63,802 nt of DNA from Oscillospiraceae bacterium (GTDB lineage: Bacteria; Bacillota; Clostridia; Oscillospirales; CAG-382), in the NCBI GenBank assembly GCA_015063785.1, contig SVTM01000011.1, forward strand, positions 1 through 63,802, written 5' to 3'. Numbering within the stretch: position 1 is the first letter of the stretch; every line of letters starts with the position of its first letter. A program made the position numbers and the translations under genes. Under the pieces are notes generated by a model. The model worked only from the letters and a program-made list of their open reading frames with translations. It did no database searches and was not told the origin of the DNA. Positions 25,136 to 33,434 of the stretch are shown one piece after another.

Positions 25136-26251
25136 TTAGTGAACGATGCACTTTTCTGTATCCTTATCAAAGATGTGCATTCTCGCGATGTCGAGAGCGA
25201 TCTTGATGGTGTCGCCGGACTTAGCCTGCGAACGGGAGGATACTGTGGCGATGAGGTTAGCAGCTTCTTCTATCTTGAGATAGAGGTGGATGTTTGCACC
25301 CATAAGTTCTGTAACGTCAACTGCAGCTTCTGCAACCCACTCGTTGAGGGAAGAGAGGTACATAGGTTCGTCGTGGATGTTTTCGGGACGGATACCGAGG
25401 ATAACTTCCTTGCCGATATAGCCCTGAAGTTCGGGGTTGCTTGCCTTTTCTGCGGGAAGCTTGAATTCGTAGATGCCGAAGCAAGCGTAAAGGCTGTCGC
25501 CCTTCTTCTGGATGCTGGCGTTGATGAAGTTCATCTGAGGTGTGCCGATAAATCCTGCAACGAAGAGGTTAACAGGCTCGTCGTAAAGCTTTTGAGGAGA
25601 ATCAACCTGCTGGATGATACCGTCCTTCATAACAACGATACGGGAAGCCATGGTCATAGCCTCGACCTGGTCATGGGTAACGTAGATGAAGGTTGTGCCG
25701 AGTCTCTTGTGAAGCTTTGTAAGCTCGGTTCTCATGGAAGCACGGAGCTTAGCATCGAGGTTGGAAAGAGGTTCGTCGAGAAGGAATACCTTAGGCTCAC
25801 GGACGATAGCACGACCGAGAGCAACTCTCTGACGCTGACCACCGGACAGAGCCTTGGGCTTTCTGTCAAGGAGATGCTTGATGTCAAGGATACGAGCCGC
25901 TTCTTCAACTCTTCTCTTGATTTCTTCCTTGGGAGTCTTGCGGAGCTTAAGACCGAATGCCATGTTTTCAAACACGGTCATATGAGGATAAAGAGCGTAG
26001 TTCTGGAACACCATGGAGATGTCTCTGTCCTTAGGAGCTACGTCGTTTACGAGTCTTTCGCCGATGTAGAGTTCGCCTTCTGTGATTTCTTCAAGACCCG
26101 AGATCATACGGAGAGTGGTGGACTTACCACAACCGGAAGGACCAACGAGGATGATAAATTCCTTGTCCTTGATTTCGAGACAGAAGTCGGATACGGCAGC
26201 AACGCCGCCGGGGTATCTCTTGTAGATATGCTTTAATGATACGCTAGCCAT
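25136..26251 (-). CDS. msmK: ABC sugar importer ATPase (MsmK/UgpC/MalK family)
   Basis: A 371-residue ATPase that powers sugar or glycerol-phosphate ABC importers. Walker A GPSGCGKST (37-45), signature LSGGQRQ (135-141), Walker B FLLDEP (156-161), switch His in THDQVEAMT, and a C-terminal OB-fold/TOBE region (about 235-371) with GIRPENIH. No permease or binding-protein genes adjoin it; in Gram-positives such lone ATPases serve several importers at once, which fits the many cytoplasmic glycosidases here. AGGAGG lies before the ATG. A partial copy of its last 28 codons lies at 23184-23270. The symbol is by family similarity. Confidence 0.88.
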   Translation of the reverse strand: MASVSLKHIYKRYPGGVAAVSDFCLEIKDKEFIILVGPSGCGKSTTLRMISGLEEITEGELYIGERLVNDVAPKDRDISMVFQNYALYPHMTVFENMAFGLKLRKTPKEEIKRRVEEAARILDIKHLLDRKPKALSGGQRQRVALGRAIVREPKVFLLDEPLSNLDAKLRASMRTELTKLHKRLGTTFIYVTHDQVEAMTMASRIVVMKDGIIQQVDSPQKLYDEPVNLFVAGFIGTPQMNFINASIQKKGDSLYACFGIYEFKLPAEKASNPELQGYIGKEVILGIRPENIHDEPMYLSSLNEWVAEAAVDVTELMGANIHLYLKIEEAANLIATVSSRSQAKSGDTIKIALDIARMHIFDKDTEKCIVH

Positions 26252-26571
26252 TTAGAATATCCTCCTGTAAAATTTACCGTTTAAGGGCACAAGTTGCCCA
26301 TGTACGCATTTTTCAATATATATATCATACCAAAAAACAGCGAGAAAATAAAGAGCTTAAATCCCCAAAATTTCATAGCGTTATTTGGCAATGTTGCACA
26401 AAAAAACGCACTTTTTCGATTTTTTAGAACTTAAACGCGCTAAAAACAGCGGAATTTGTACATTTTGTCACCACTTTGCTGCGGAAAAACGATATTTTTT
26501 ACCAAATGTACAAATATATCTTTGCCAAACTGTACAACTTGTGACAATTTGCTTGATATATCGGGCAAATA
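26252..26571. other. Intergenic region between msmK and metK
   Basis: 320 bases without a gene. It must contain the msmK promoter, for which I see no consensus match. It holds three TGTACA words (26457-26462, 26507-26512, 26531-26536) within 80 bases and a GGGCA/TGCCC hairpin near 26287-26301. No clear terminator follows metK. Confidence 0.4.
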
Positions 26572-27759
26572 TCAGCCCTGAGCCTTAACTGCTTCAAGAA
26601 GAGCGTCAACCTTGTCCTTCTTTTCCCAGACAACGTCAAGGTCTTCTCTGCCAAAGTGGCCGTATGCCGCCAGCTGCTTGTAGATGGGACGGCGAAGATC
26701 GAGCATTTCGATGATGGCGGCAGGACGAAGATCGAAAACCTTGGAAACTGCATTTTCGATGACCTCGTTGCTCACGGTACCTGTGCCGAAGGTATCGATC
26801 ATGACGGATACGGGCTTTGCAACGCCGATGGCATATGCGATCTGAACCTCGCATTTTTTTGCAAGGCCTGCCGCAACAACGTTCTTTGCCACATAACGTG
26901 CCGCATATGCCGCGCTTCTGTCGACCTTTGTGGGGTCCTTGCCCGAGAAAGCTCCGCCGCCGTGACGGGCATATCCGCCGTAGGTGTCGACAATGATCTT
27001 TCTGCCGGTAAGTCCGGAGTCGCCCTGGGGACCGCCCACAACAAAGCGTCCTGTGGGGTTGACAAAGATCTTTGTTTTTTCGTCAAGCAGCTCTGCGGGG
27101 ACGCAGGGCTTGATAACGTGCTCGACGATATCCTTGCGGATGGTGGCAAGATCAACTTCGGGAGCGTGCTGGGACGAAACGACGATGGCATCCACTCTTA
27201 CGGGCACATCGTCGTGGTATTCAACGGTGACCTGTGTCTTTCCGTCGGGGCGGAGATAGTCAAGAGTTCCGTTCTTTCTGACCTCTGTCAGCTTTCTTGC
27301 CATGGTGTGGGCAAGAGAGATGGGCAGGGGCATAAGCTCGGGGGTTTCATCGCAGGCATAGCCGAAAACCATGCCCTGGTCGCCGGCGCCGGTATCATAC
27401 TTGTCTGTGTCGCCGTTCTTTGCTTCAAGCGATTTGTCAACGCCAAGGGCGATGTCGGGCGACTGCTCATGGATAGAGCTGATAACAGCGCAGGTCTGGC
27501 AGTCAAAGCCAAACTTTGCTCTGTCGTATCCGATCTCGTTTACTGTATTGCGCACAACTGTCTGAAAATCGACGTAGCCTTCTGTGGTGATCTCGCCCAT
27601 AACGAGCACAAGGCCTGTGGTGGTCGAGGTTTCGCAGGCAACGCGTGCCATGGGATCCTGTTCGAGAATTGCATCGAGAATAGAATCGGAGATAAGGTCG
27701 CACATTTTGTCGGGATGTCCTTCTGTTACCGATTCAGAGGTAAAAAGTACCTTTTTCAT
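26572..27759 (-). CDS. metK: S-adenosylmethionine synthetase
   Basis: A 395-residue enzyme making S-adenosylmethionine from methionine and ATP. Family landmarks: N-terminal [13 protein letters not shown] with the ATP-binding His, [12 protein letters not shown] (near residue 120), and the P-loop-like [19 protein letters not shown] (about 265-283). Length is normal for the family. It is preceded by a SAM-I riboswitch and terminator, so its product represses it. Confidence 0.96.
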   Translation of the reverse strand: MKKVLFTSESVTEGHPDKMCDLISDSILDAILEQDPMARVACETSTTTGLVLVMGEITTEGYVDFQTVVRNTVNEIGYDRAKFGFDCQTCAVISSIHEQSPDIALGVDKSLEAKNGDTDKYDTGAGDQGMVFGYACDETPELMPLPISLAHTMARKLTEVRKNGTLDYLRPDGKTQVTVEYHDDVPVRVDAIVVSSQHAPEVDLATIRKDIVEHVIKPCVPAELLDEKTKIFVNPTGRFVVGGPQGDSGLTGRKIIVDTYGGYARHGGGAFSGKDPTKVDRSAAYAARYVAKNVVAAGLAKKCEVQIAYAIGVAKPVSVMIDTFGTGTVSNEVIENAVSKVFDLRPAAIIEMLDLRRPIYKQLAAYGHFGREDLDVVWEKKDKVDALLEAVKAQG

Positions 27760-27788
27760 ATATATTTCCTTTCCTGTCGCAAGGGAAC

Positions 27789-27814
27789 AAAAAAGCCCCT
27801 TGTTATCAAAGGGC
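27789..27814 (-). terminator. Riboswitch-controlled terminator of metK
   Basis: Minus strand stem GCCCTTTG / CAAGGGGC, loop ATAA, followed by T6. It lies between the SAM-I aptamer and metK. Confidence 0.8.
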
Positions 27815-27834
27815 AGACATACGGGAAGATAATT

Positions 27835-27932
27835 TCTTATCTTTCGGAAAAATCCGCAGGAAGTAGCACCTTATAAATCTTACAGGTTGCCGGGCTTCAA
27901 TGGTCCTGTCCCTCAGCCGCTCTTGATAAGAC
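27835..27932 (-). ncRNA. SAM-I riboswitch (S-box)
   Basis: The minus strand matches the S-box core: P1 TCTTATC ... GATAAGA, then AGAGCGGCTGAGGGA, GAAGCCCGGCAACC, and AAGGTGCTACTTCC. On SAM binding it should favour the terminator at 27789-27814 and switch metK off. Confidence 0.95.
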
Positions 27933-27961
27933 ATATTTGATTTTCAAATTTTAGCACGTAT

Positions 27962-27990
27962 ATAATATCATAAAAGAAGAAAAATGTCAA
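27962..27990 (-). promoter_or_regulatory. Promoter of the SAM-I/metK transcript
   Basis: Minus strand TTGACA (27985-27990), 17-base spacer, TATTAT (27962-27967). Confidence 0.75.
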
Positions 27991-28047
27991 GGGCTTTTAA
28001 AAAGCAATGCTCTTAATATTTTGTATATGCCCCGTATTTGTGAAAAA

Positions 28048-28076
28048 AAGCTCCGCCGCAAACACGGTCGGAGCTT
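28048..28076 (-). terminator. Terminator of the coat gene pair
   Basis: Stem AAGCTCCG / CGGAGCTT, followed by T7 on the minus strand. Confidence 0.75.
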
Positions 28077-28087
28077 CTTTGTCATAT

Positions 28088-28336
28088 TCAGCCCTGAGCG
28101 CTGAACTTTTGCTTTACCATATTGACCTTCTGCTGTTCGGCAGGTTCGGTGGGATACCAGCCCTTTTCTGCCATCTTGTCATAAACCTTATCCTGAAGAC
28201 AAAGCGAATCGTTGAGTGCGTTTGAAAATGCCGTGTGGACGTTTGCGGTGGGCGATTCTATTGTCCCGTGAAGAAAAAGGTCGCACACGCCCTTTTCGAG
28301 CAAAAGGATATTTTCCATAAGACTCTTGTCATCCAT
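28088..28336 (-). CDS. CotF-like spore coat protein
   Basis: An 82-residue helical protein resembling the CotF spore coat family: LLLEKGVCDLFLHGTIES, then SLCLQDKVYDKMAEKGWYPTEP, where the Q-x-x-x-Y-x-x-M-x-x-x-GWY pattern is characteristic of the family's C-terminal helix. Shorter than Bacillus CotF, as usual for clostridial members. AGGAGG lies before the ATG. It is second in a two-gene unit with 28353-28526. Expression late in sporulation is expected, but I could not identify a sigma-E or sigma-K promoter. Confidence 0.75.
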   Translation of the reverse strand: MDDKSLMENILLLEKGVCDLFLHGTIESPTANVHTAFSNALNDSLCLQDKVYDKMAEKGWYPTEPAEQQKVNMVKQKFSAQG

Positions 28337-28352
28337 CGTTTCTTACCTCCTG

Positions 28353-28526
28353 TCAGAGAAGCCCGTAAAGGCTCTGAAAAATCTGCTTGTTTTTGTCGCA
28401 CACCTGCTGTACGCAAAGCTTCAGATCTGGGTCTTTGATCTGGTTTACGGTTTCGTTGCACTTTGTCATGAAAAACTGTGCATGACCCAGCGCGTCTTCT
28501 ACATAAAGCAATTCTTTTGTTGTCAT
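28353..28526 (-). CDS. Small CotF-related protein
   Basis: A 57-residue open frame, starting MTTKELLYVEDALGH and ending QSLYGLL, with GGAGG 9 bases before the ATG. Its length and the helical pattern (VEDALGHAQFFMTKCNETV, DPDLKLCVQQVCDKN) match small clostridial proteins found in front of CotF-like coat genes. It lies 16 bases upstream of the coat gene, so the two are probably co-transcribed. Contains three cysteines, which could allow cross-linking in the coat. The function is inferred from context. Confidence 0.65.
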   Translation of the reverse strand: MTTKELLYVEDALGHAQFFMTKCNETVNQIKDPDLKLCVQQVCDKNKQIFQSLYGLL

Positions 28527-28847
28527 TGTGAAAATCCTCCTTTCGATTTCAAAAACAGTATTGGCAGATTTTGTGATTCTATTCGAGAAAAATGAAAAAA
28601 TCGCATTTTTGCTGTTTCAAAGGAAAAATATTGCTATTACGGAAACAAAATTATTAAAAAAATCGTAAATAAATACAAAAATATCTGTACATTTGAAAAG
28701 TTAGATGTTATAATATTTAAGTATCGGATTTTGTACACCAAAATACAGACGCCGCTTATTGCGCCCGAAAAACGTGTTTTTTGGTAAAGTATATGCGGCA
28801 GGTACTTAAATCTATCGGTATTTTTATCAAACGAAAGGAAAACAGAT
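28527..28847. other. Intergenic region between coat genes and the S-layer protein gene
   Basis: 321 A/T-rich bases between divergent genes. On the plus strand TATAAT is at 28709-28714, with a poor -35 (TGTACA at 28686-28691). Nothing else clear. Confidence 0.35.
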
Positions 28848-29855
28848 ATGAAAAAGATTCTTTCTATCGTTCTCGGCGGACTTCTTGCTGTTTCCGCTGT
28901 ATTCTCGGCTTCTGCCGCAACAGTTGACGAATTTTCGGATATGCCCAACGACTGGTCGACCCCTGCCCTTACCGCAGCGGTTGAAAACGGTCTTCTCACC
29001 GGTTCGGACGGACTTATCCTTCCCAAGGACAATCTCACAAGAGCACAGATGGCAACAATAATCGTCCGTGCTTTTGCTGCATCCTCCAAGGATGATCTTG
29101 CAGGCTTCACCGACGTTCCCGCAAGCAAGTGGTATTTCGAATACATGCAGAAGGCAGTTGCTATGGGTGTTTTCACAGGTGACGGTTCGGGTCTTCTTAC
29201 TCCCGACAACAACATCACCCGCGAGCAGGTTTTCACAGTTCTTGCCCGTGCGTTCAAGCTTTCTGACGGAGATCTTTCGGTGCTTGACAAGTTTGCTGAC
29301 GGTGCTGACGTTTCTTCCTGGGCAAAGGGTTACACCGCAGCTCTTGTTGCCAACGGCTATGTTAACGGCTCGGACGGCAGACTCAACCCCAAGAACAACA
29401 TCACAAGAGCCGAGTTTGCACAGATCATGTTCAATATGATCAAGTTCTACGTTGATGAATCCACAACTCTCACAGGCACCATCGAGGGCAGCGTTATCGT
29501 CAGAGCTTCCGACGTCAAGATCGCAAAGGATGCGAATATCAAGGGCAACCTCGTTATCTGCGAAGATTGCAAGAACATCACCATCGAAGAAGGCGCAAAG
29601 ATCGCCAACATAATTGACAACCGCAAGGATGTTGAAGAAACCCCCGATGTTCCCGAACAGAAGCCCGAAGATGAAAAGAAGGAAGACGACAAGAAAGACG
29701 ACAAGAAGGACGATGACAAGACTATTATTTTTGGCGAACAGAGCAACAGCGACACAGCCTACAGACCCAACGAAGGCACAGGCGACGAAGATGACGGCCC
29801 CACCATCAGCGACGACAACGACAACGTAGGTTGGTCGGGCATCTACAAACCGTAA
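28848..29855 (+). CDS. S-layer-homology-domain surface protein
   Basis: A 335-residue exported protein. Signal peptide 1-24 (LSIVLGGLLAVSAVFSASA). Three SLH domains follow at about 27-75, 85-140 and 145-200, each with the NLTRAQMA / NITREQVF / NITRAEFA signature that binds pyruvylated wall polymers. Residues 205-265 look like a small beta-helical segment (SVIVRASDVKIAKDANIKGNLVI). The C-terminal 70 residues are very acidic and Lys-rich with KKDDKKDD-type repeats and no membrane anchor. It is held on the wall non-covalently. No enzyme domain; a structural or adaptor role is likely. Own terminator. Confidence 0.88.
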   Translation: MKKILSIVLGGLLAVSAVFSASAATVDEFSDMPNDWSTPALTAAVENGLLTGSDGLILPKDNLTRAQMATIIVRAFAASSKDDLAGFTDVPASKWYFEYMQKAVAMGVFTGDGSGLLTPDNNITREQVFTVLARAFKLSDGDLSVLDKFADGADVSSWAKGYTAALVANGYVNGSDGRLNPKNNITRAEFAQIMFNMIKFYVDESTTLTGTIEGSVIVRASDVKIAKDANIKGNLVICEDCKNITIEEGAKIANIIDNRKDVEETPDVPEQKPEDEKKEDDKKDDKKDDDKTIIFGEQSNSDTAYRPNEGTGDEDDGPTISDDNDNVGWSGIYKP

Positions 29856-29870
29856 TTTACATAAAAATCA

Positions 29871-29896
29871 AGGCGACCGTGCGGTCGCCTTTTTTG
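29871..29896. terminator. Terminator after the SLH gene
   Basis: Stem AGGCGACCG / CGGTCGCCT, followed by T6. Located between convergent genes. Confidence 0.85.
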
Positions 29897-29904
29897 TTAC
29901 AGTT

Positions 29905-30147
29905 TTATATGATCTCTTGTTCGAGACTGTCGAAATACTCTGTCGAGAAAAACTCACCGAGAGTAATTTCCAGCCCGTCGCAAAATTTTTTGATGGTTCT
30001 GATAGACACGTCACGACGCGATTTGTCCATCATGCTGTATGCCGTGGAAGGGGTGACTCCGGACAGATTTGCAAGCTCGTTTATGCTGATGTTTTTTTGT
30101 GCGCACAACTCGTTGAATCTTTTTACTACAGTGTCTTTCACATCCAT
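29905..30147 (-). CDS. XRE-family HTH regulator
   Basis: An 80-residue Cro/CI-type DNA-binding protein consisting almost only of the helix-turn-helix domain: LCAQKNISINELANLSGVTPSTAYSMMDKSRRDVSIRTIKKFCDGLEI, ending in a short acidic tail. It lacks a sensor domain. It is divergent from the ABC-DUF1854-ABC operon, and a long dyad overlaps the -35 box of that operon's first promoter, so it is the natural candidate repressor of that operon and of itself. Confidence 0.8.
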   Translation of the reverse strand: MDVKDTVVKRFNELCAQKNISINELANLSGVTPSTAYSMMDKSRRDVSIRTIKKFCDGLEITLGEFFSTEYFDSLEQEII

Positions 30148-30213
30148 GATATGCAGAAGTCCTTTCTTCGATTAGTGATTTTTGTGTTAAGCTCTAAAAA
30201 TATTGTAAATTTT

Positions 30214-30265
30214 TTTACGTTTCTGCGTATACGCACTTGCGTAAATTGAAATGGTGTGATATAAT
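30214..30265 (+). promoter_or_regulatory. Operator dyad overlapping promoter P1 of the ABC-DUF1854-ABC operon
   Basis: A 32-base dyad at 30214-30245: TTTACG, 4-base gap, perfect palindrome TGCGTATACGCA (30224-30235), 4-base gap, CGTAAA. It overlaps a promoter with TTGCGT (30237-30242), 17-base spacer and TATAAT (30260-30265). Confidence 0.6.
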
Positions 30266-30339
30266 ATAAGCGCATTTCCTAACAAAACTTGTTTGAAAAA
30301 GTCAGAGTTTTCAAAAAAACACCTTGTTGATTAAAAATA

Positions 30340-30368
30340 TTGACATCACCACCGTTTTGCGTTATTAT
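30340..30368 (+). promoter_or_regulatory. Promoter P2 of the ABC-DUF1854-ABC operon
   Basis: TTGACA (30340-30345), 17-base spacer, TATTAT (30363-30368), 36 bases before the start of the first ABC gene. Confidence 0.7.
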
Positions 30369-30403
30369 ATAAAATAGATAAGTATATAGACACAGGAGGA
30401 AAA

Positions 30404-32689
30404 ATGGAAGACAAGAAGATCCTGCCCCGCGACGTGGCGGCGGTTTTTGAAGAAAAAGGTCTTTTCGAGAAGGACGTGCTGTTTTTTGTCAAAGCCGACC
30501 TTGACCTTGATTTTCATTACACCGACGTATATTGCGCCGCAACAAGCGATACTCTCGCCGTTCTTTCGGGCAAGCGGAACATAATCAGCTCGCGAAAGTT
30601 TTTCGGCACTCTTCACACAGACACCGAATTTTGCGAGTACTCATATAACGAATTCGAGATTTCAAAGCTTGCGGATTTTTCCTGTGACATGAACATTTCG
30701 TCAGGGCTTCTTTCTGCGGTTTTTGACGGTGAAAGGACAGGAATTGTCCGCTTTTCGATGAGCACCAAAAACAAGATGTTTGTTTTTCTTGATAACATCA
30801 AAAAGCTTTGCGAAAATGGCAGCATTTCTGCTGACGAGATAAAATACGATGACGAAGAGCTTTGCTGCCCCAAGTGCGGAAACAGATACACCGACCCCAA
30901 ACGCAAGATCTGCCCAAAATGTATGGACAAGGCAAAGCTGATTAAGCGCCTGTCTGTATTTTTCCTGAAATACAAGTTTTATATGCTGATATCTTTGGTA
31001 TCGCTGGTGGCAACCACCGCCCTTGCGGCGCTTTTGCCGTACATAAAAGGTTCGGTGCTGTACGACGACGTGCTTGACGTGGGCGGAAAATACTATGGCA
31101 AGATACTGTACGTAGTTTTACTTATCATCGGTACCAAGCTTTTAAGTGTTGTTGCCTCCACCATAAACGGCATTGTTACCTCGCGTATTTCTGCGAAGGT
31201 TTCGTATGATATCAAAAAAACTGTCTTTGGCGCAATATCAAAACTGTCCTACGGATTTTTCACATCGCGCCAGACGGGCGGACTTATGACCTCGGTCACG
31301 GCGGATGCAAATTCGATCTATTATTTCTTCTGCGACGGTCTGCCGTATCTTTTGATAAACGTGGTGCAGTTTGTTGTTATCACGGGGATCATGCTCAGCA
31401 TCAACGTGTGGCTCACCTTGGGCGCGTTTTTGTGTGTTCCCGTTTTTCTCGGACTTTACCGCGTTCTGCTTTTGATGTTTGACAAGCTTTATGCAAAGAA
31501 TCATTCAAAAAGACGCTCGTTCAATTCCACCATCACCGATATTCTTTCGGGTATACGCGTTGTAAAAGCCTTTGCCCGAGAGGACGACGAAGAAGCGCGC
31601 TTCAACAGAAAAAGCGGAGATTTTGCCGATTCCAGCAAAAGAATAGGTGTGGTCAATTCCTGCGCTTTTCCGATAATCAGCTTCATCATGCACATCGGAA
31701 GCTACGTTGTATGGGCATATGGCGGATGGCTTGTTATGAGCGGCAGCGAAGGCTTTGAGCTTGGAACTCTTATGACTTTTGTCGGTTATATGGGTATGAT
31801 CTACGAGCCTTTGGGATTTTTCTCGGAAGTGTCGCGTTGGTGGGCGGAATGTATGAATTCGGTTCAGCGAGTTTTTGAAATACTCGATTCTATCCCCGAA
31901 GTAGAGGAAAGCGAAGCTCCCGTTCCTCTCAAAGAACCAAAGGGTGCAATAGAGTTTTCTCACGTTTCCTTTGGATATGACAAGACAAGAAAAATACTTG
32001 ACGATATCGATTTTTCGGTAAAGCCCGGCGAAACAATCGGTATCGTCGGCGAAACGGGCGCAGGCAAGAGCACCCTTGTAAACCTGCTTATCCGTCTTTA
32101 TGACGTGGGCGAAGGAAAGATATCCATAGACGGCATTGACGTAAAGGAGCTTTCTTTTGAAGATCTTCACAAAGCCGTTGCCATCGTCTCGCAGGAAACT
32201 TATCTTTTCGAGGGTACGATAATGGAAAATATCCGTTATGCCAAGCCCGACGCCACCGATGAAGAAGTTTTTATGGCGGCAAAGATTGCCGATGCCCACA
32301 GCTTTATCATCAAATATCCCGATGGCTACGAGACTCGAGTCGGCCGCGGACACAAGGCGCTTTCGGGCGGTGAATGTCAGCGTGTGTCGATCGCACGAGC
32401 TATCCTTAAAAATCCCAAGATACTCATTCTTGACGAGGCGACCAGTGCCATGGACACAGGCACAGAGCGCAGAATACAAAAGGCTCTCGGTCTTTTGTCG
32501 AGGGGCAGAACCACCCTTATGATCGCCCACCGACTTTCGACTCTGCGCGATGCCGACAGGATAGTCGTTATTGAAAACGGAAAAATGCCCGAATACGGCA
32601 CCCACAGAGAGCTGCTTGACAAACGCGGAGTTTATCACAATCTTTATAAGCTGCAGGCGCAGGCACTTAAGACGATAGGCATTGAATAA
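30404..32689 (+). CDS. ABC exporter half-transporter with N-terminal domain and zinc ribbon
   Basis: A 761-residue type IV ABC exporter subunit. Residues 1-145 form a soluble domain with no recognised family, followed by a zinc ribbon (CPKCGNRYTDPKRKICPKC, about 152-170). Six membrane helices span about 185-460, and the ATPase domain occupies 500-750: Walker A GETGAGKST (near 549), LSGGECQRVSIARA (near 652), ILDEATSAMD and AHRLSTL. All ATPase motifs look intact. GGAGG precedes the ATG. First gene of a three-gene operon; it should pair with the third gene as a heterodimer. Substrate unknown. Databases label some homologous ABC proteins as cyanophycin-associated; I see no cyanophycin genes here. 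Confidence 0.82.
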   Translation: MEDKKILPRDVAAVFEEKGLFEKDVLFFVKADLDLDFHYTDVYCAATSDTLAVLSGKRNIISSRKFFGTLHTDTEFCEYSYNEFEISKLADFSCDMNISSGLLSAVFDGERTGIVRFSMSTKNKMFVFLDNIKKLCENGSISADEIKYDDEELCCPKCGNRYTDPKRKICPKCMDKAKLIKRLSVFFLKYKFYMLISLVSLVATTALAALLPYIKGSVLYDDVLDVGGKYYGKILYVVLLIIGTKLLSVVASTINGIVTSRISAKVSYDIKKTVFGAISKLSYGFFTSRQTGGLMTSVTADANSIYYFFCDGLPYLLINVVQFVVITGIMLSINVWLTLGAFLCVPVFLGLYRVLLLMFDKLYAKNHSKRRSFNSTITDILSGIRVVKAFAREDDEEARFNRKSGDFADSSKRIGVVNSCAFPIISFIMHIGSYVVWAYGGWLVMSGSEGFELGTLMTFVGYMGMIYEPLGFFSEVSRWWAECMNSVQRVFEILDSIPEVEESEAPVPLKEPKGAIEFSHVSFGYDKTRKILDDIDFSVKPGETIGIVGETGAGKSTLVNLLIRLYDVGEGKISIDGIDVKELSFEDLHKAVAIVSQETYLFEGTIMENIRYAKPDATDEEVFMAAKIADAHSFIIKYPDGYETRVGRGHKALSGGECQRVSIARAILKNPKILILDEATSAMDTGTERRIQKALGLLSRGRTTLMIAHRLSTLRDADRIVVIENGKMPEYGTHRELLDKRGVYHNLYKLQAQALKTIGIE

Positions 32690-32708
32690 GGAAAGGAGAA
32701 AGCAAAAA

Positions 32709-33419
32709 ATGGACGAACAGATCAAAAATCAGACGGTCGATGCAAAAACGTCGTTCACCGACATTGCCGACATCGTATATCTGACACCGAAAGATTCAAC
32801 TTTTTCAATGTCAGAGGGTGGCTTTCTCACTCTTATTTCCGAAAAAGACGTAAAGCCCGAAAAACTTTTTGACGAAGGCGAGGGCGACAAGGGACAAAGC
32901 GCGCCTCCCAAAGGCGGCTTTGGCGGTCACGGCGGACCTCCTCCCATGGGCGGCGGACATCGCGGACACGGCCGCAAAGCCCCGTGCGAGGTAAAATATA
33001 CCGACGACGGAAAGCGCGATTACGGCAGAGTTATCCTTCACCGTGCCTTTCCCTTTGACCGTCCAAACGAGATAATCTCGGTTCAGCAGGAGGACGGATT
33101 TGAAATCGGAATAATCAGAAATATCAACGATTTTGACGAAAAAACGGTTGAAATTCTGAACAAGAGCCTTGACAATAAATATTACATTCCCGAAATAACC
33201 AAGATAATGTCGGCAAAAGACCGTTTCGGATTTGTTTATTTCAAGTGCGAAACAGACAGCGGAGTGTGTGATTTTGTTGTGCGCAATCCTTTTGGAAGTA
33301 TCATCAGACTTTCCGAGACCCGTATAATACTCATTGATATCGACGGCAACCGCTATTCGGTAAAAGACACATCTGCGCTTGACCGAAAGAGTTTCCGCAA
33401 GATAGAGCTGTATATATAA
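32709..33419 (+). CDS. DUF1854-family protein
   Basis: A 236-residue soluble protein of the DUF1854 family, recognised by FTDIADIVYLTPKDSTFSMSEGGFLTLI at the start and the later AFPFDRPNEIISVQQEDGFEIGIIRNINDF and YFKCETDSGVCDFVVRNPF segments. Between them (about residues 65-95) is a Gly/His/Pro-rich loop (GGFGGHGGPPPMGGGHRGHG) that may bind metal. The start at 32709 has AAGGAGAA before it. Lying between two ABC exporter genes, with gaps of 19 and 15 bases, it is probably an accessory part of the transporter. Some databases link DUF1854 with cyanophycin metabolism; that is context-based and not shown here. Confidence 0.78.
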   Translation: MDEQIKNQTVDAKTSFTDIADIVYLTPKDSTFSMSEGGFLTLISEKDVKPEKLFDEGEGDKGQSAPPKGGFGGHGGPPPMGGGHRGHGRKAPCEVKYTDDGKRDYGRVILHRAFPFDRPNEIISVQQEDGFEIGIIRNINDFDEKTVEILNKSLDNKYYIPEITKIMSAKDRFGFVYFKCETDSGVCDFVVRNPFGSIIRLSETRIILIDIDGNRYSVKDTSALDRKSFRKIELYI

Positions 33420-33434
33420 CACGGGGGAGCAAAA

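Noticed and set aside
25139..26236. 365-codon plus-strand frame
   Set aside because: Antisense to the MsmK ATPase with intact Walker motifs on the other strand.
26656..27876. 406-codon plus-strand frame
   Set aside because: Antisense to metK and running into the SAM-I riboswitch region; composition is atypical.
31505..32725. 406-codon minus-strand frame
   Set aside because: Antisense to the first ABC exporter ATPase domain; no motif or start signal.
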